Assembly (NCBI RefSeq): GCF_030532915.1 | Contig: NZ_JAUNKD010000016.1 | Span: forward strand, 1 to 32,934 | DNA: 32,934 nt | Direction of reading: 5' to 3' | Source of the DNA: Capnocytophaga sp. | GTDB lineage: Bacteria > Bacteroidota > Bacteroidia > Flavobacteriales > Flavobacteriaceae | Shown here: piece by piece, positions 32,632-32,934 of the stretch | Position numbering within the stretch: position 1 is the stretch's first letter | Layout: each line of letters starts with the position of its first letter | Notes under the pieces: generated by a model | Told to the model about the DNA's origin: nothing | Seen by the model: the letters and a program-made list of their open reading frames with translations, nothing else | The model's database searches: none | Position numbers and translations under genes: made by a program

Positions 32632-32934
32632 TTTTATTTTAATTTTTGACGGAGATTGCTTGTTTTGCAACCGGATAGCTTATTATTTGGCAAAAGCCGA
32701 TACGGATGATAAGTTTAAGTTTGCTGCAAGTACCTCTGAAATCGGGAAGCAAATTATTACCGAAAATAGATTGCAAGATGTTGTAAATAAAACAGTTATT
32801 GTTAAGGTAGGCGATGTGTTTTTTACAAAATCAAAGGCGGTTAAAAAATTTCTTGCCGAGAGCCGGACTTATCCTGTGTTGCGGTTTTTGATAGGGTTAT
32901 TTCCCACACGAATAGCCGATTTTTTCTATGATTT
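32624..32934 (+). CDS. DCC family thiol-disulfide oxidoreductase (DUF393), cut by the right edge
   Basis: The first 103 residues are visible. It starts at ATG 32624, overlapping the ABC-permease stop by 8 nt. The N-terminus reads FILIFDGDCLFCNRIAYYLA, and DGDCLFCN is the D-x-x-C-x-x-C signature of the DCC family, predicted to be thioredoxin-like reductases. A membrane-proximal end (LRFLIGLFPTRIADFFYD) follows near the edge. Family length is about 130 residues, so most of the protein is present. The function is not established beyond the fold. Confidence 0.9.
   Translation, partial: MNNFILIFDGDCLFCNRIAYYLAKADTDDKFKFAASTSEIGKQIITENRLQDVVNKTVIVKVGDVFFTKSKAVKKFLAESRTYPVLRFLIGLFPTRIADFFYD

Overview
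The window is AT-rich Bacteroidota DNA and looks like family Flavobacteriaceae; a Capnocytophaga-like genome fits best. The evidence is the recurrent promoter core TAnnTTTG, the near absence of Shine-Dalgarno sequences, the bacillithiol deacetylase BshB1, the ftsX-DUF3098-uppP gene order, and a CRISPR array with 47-nt repeats and 30-nt spacers, typical of type II-C systems in this group. The genus is an inference from gene content.

Layout. (1) 1-1056: a CRISPR array of 14 repeats and 13 complete spacers that runs off the left edge. Every intact repeat carries a promoter-like sequence on the minus strand; the right-hand end is decayed. No cas genes are in view. (2) 1145-3201: a thiol/oxidative-stress run on the plus strand: glutathione peroxidase, BshB1, a small Cys-rich membrane protein, and an ECF-type sigma factor. 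(3) 3252-4530, minus: nrdB plus a small membrane protein, without nrdA. (4) 4828-5439: a TRIC/UPF0126 membrane protein. (5) 5667-11909: a tripartite RND efflux system in the order adaptor, outer-membrane factor, pump. The pump gene is separated from the others by about 600 bp containing four palindromic repeats. (6) 12063-12308, minus: a small protein with a duplicated four-cysteine motif. (7) 12809-14392: pckA, then a possible gene remnant. (8) 14674-18888, minus: uppP, DUF3098, ftsX and the tail-specific protease prc, an envelope and cell-division block. (9) 19158-21568: a cysteine desulfurase and pfkA. (10) 21697-25529: an accessory stretch between pfkA and gapA. It holds two tandem Uma2 nucleases, an unknown helical protein, a HepT/MntA (HEPN-MNT) toxin-antitoxin pair, and a DinB plus DUF7832-like cassette bounded by 25-bp direct repeats. 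(11) 25641-27566: gapA and a BadF/BcrA-type sugar kinase. (12) 27663-32934: an NlpC/P60 protein whose catalytic Cys is replaced by Ala, an ArsC-like protein, an outer-membrane beta-barrel, dapB, a Cof-type HAD phosphatase, an ABC-transporter permease, and the start of a DCC-family thiol-disulfide protein cut by the right edge.

How the genes work together. PckA, PfkA and GapA are central gluconeogenesis and glycolysis enzymes; the pckA and pfkA upstream regions share an unusual promoter-like core. UppP, FtsX, Prc, NlpC and the outer-membrane protein serve the envelope. Peroxidase, BshB1, ArsC-like and DCC proteins are all thiol-redox functions. The pfkA-gapA interval looks like a site of accessory-gene gain. 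The parts most worth a second look are the repeat-embedded CRISPR promoters and their decay, the accessory stretch between pfkA and gapA, the palindrome cluster inside the efflux locus, and the active-site loss in the NlpC/P60 protein.
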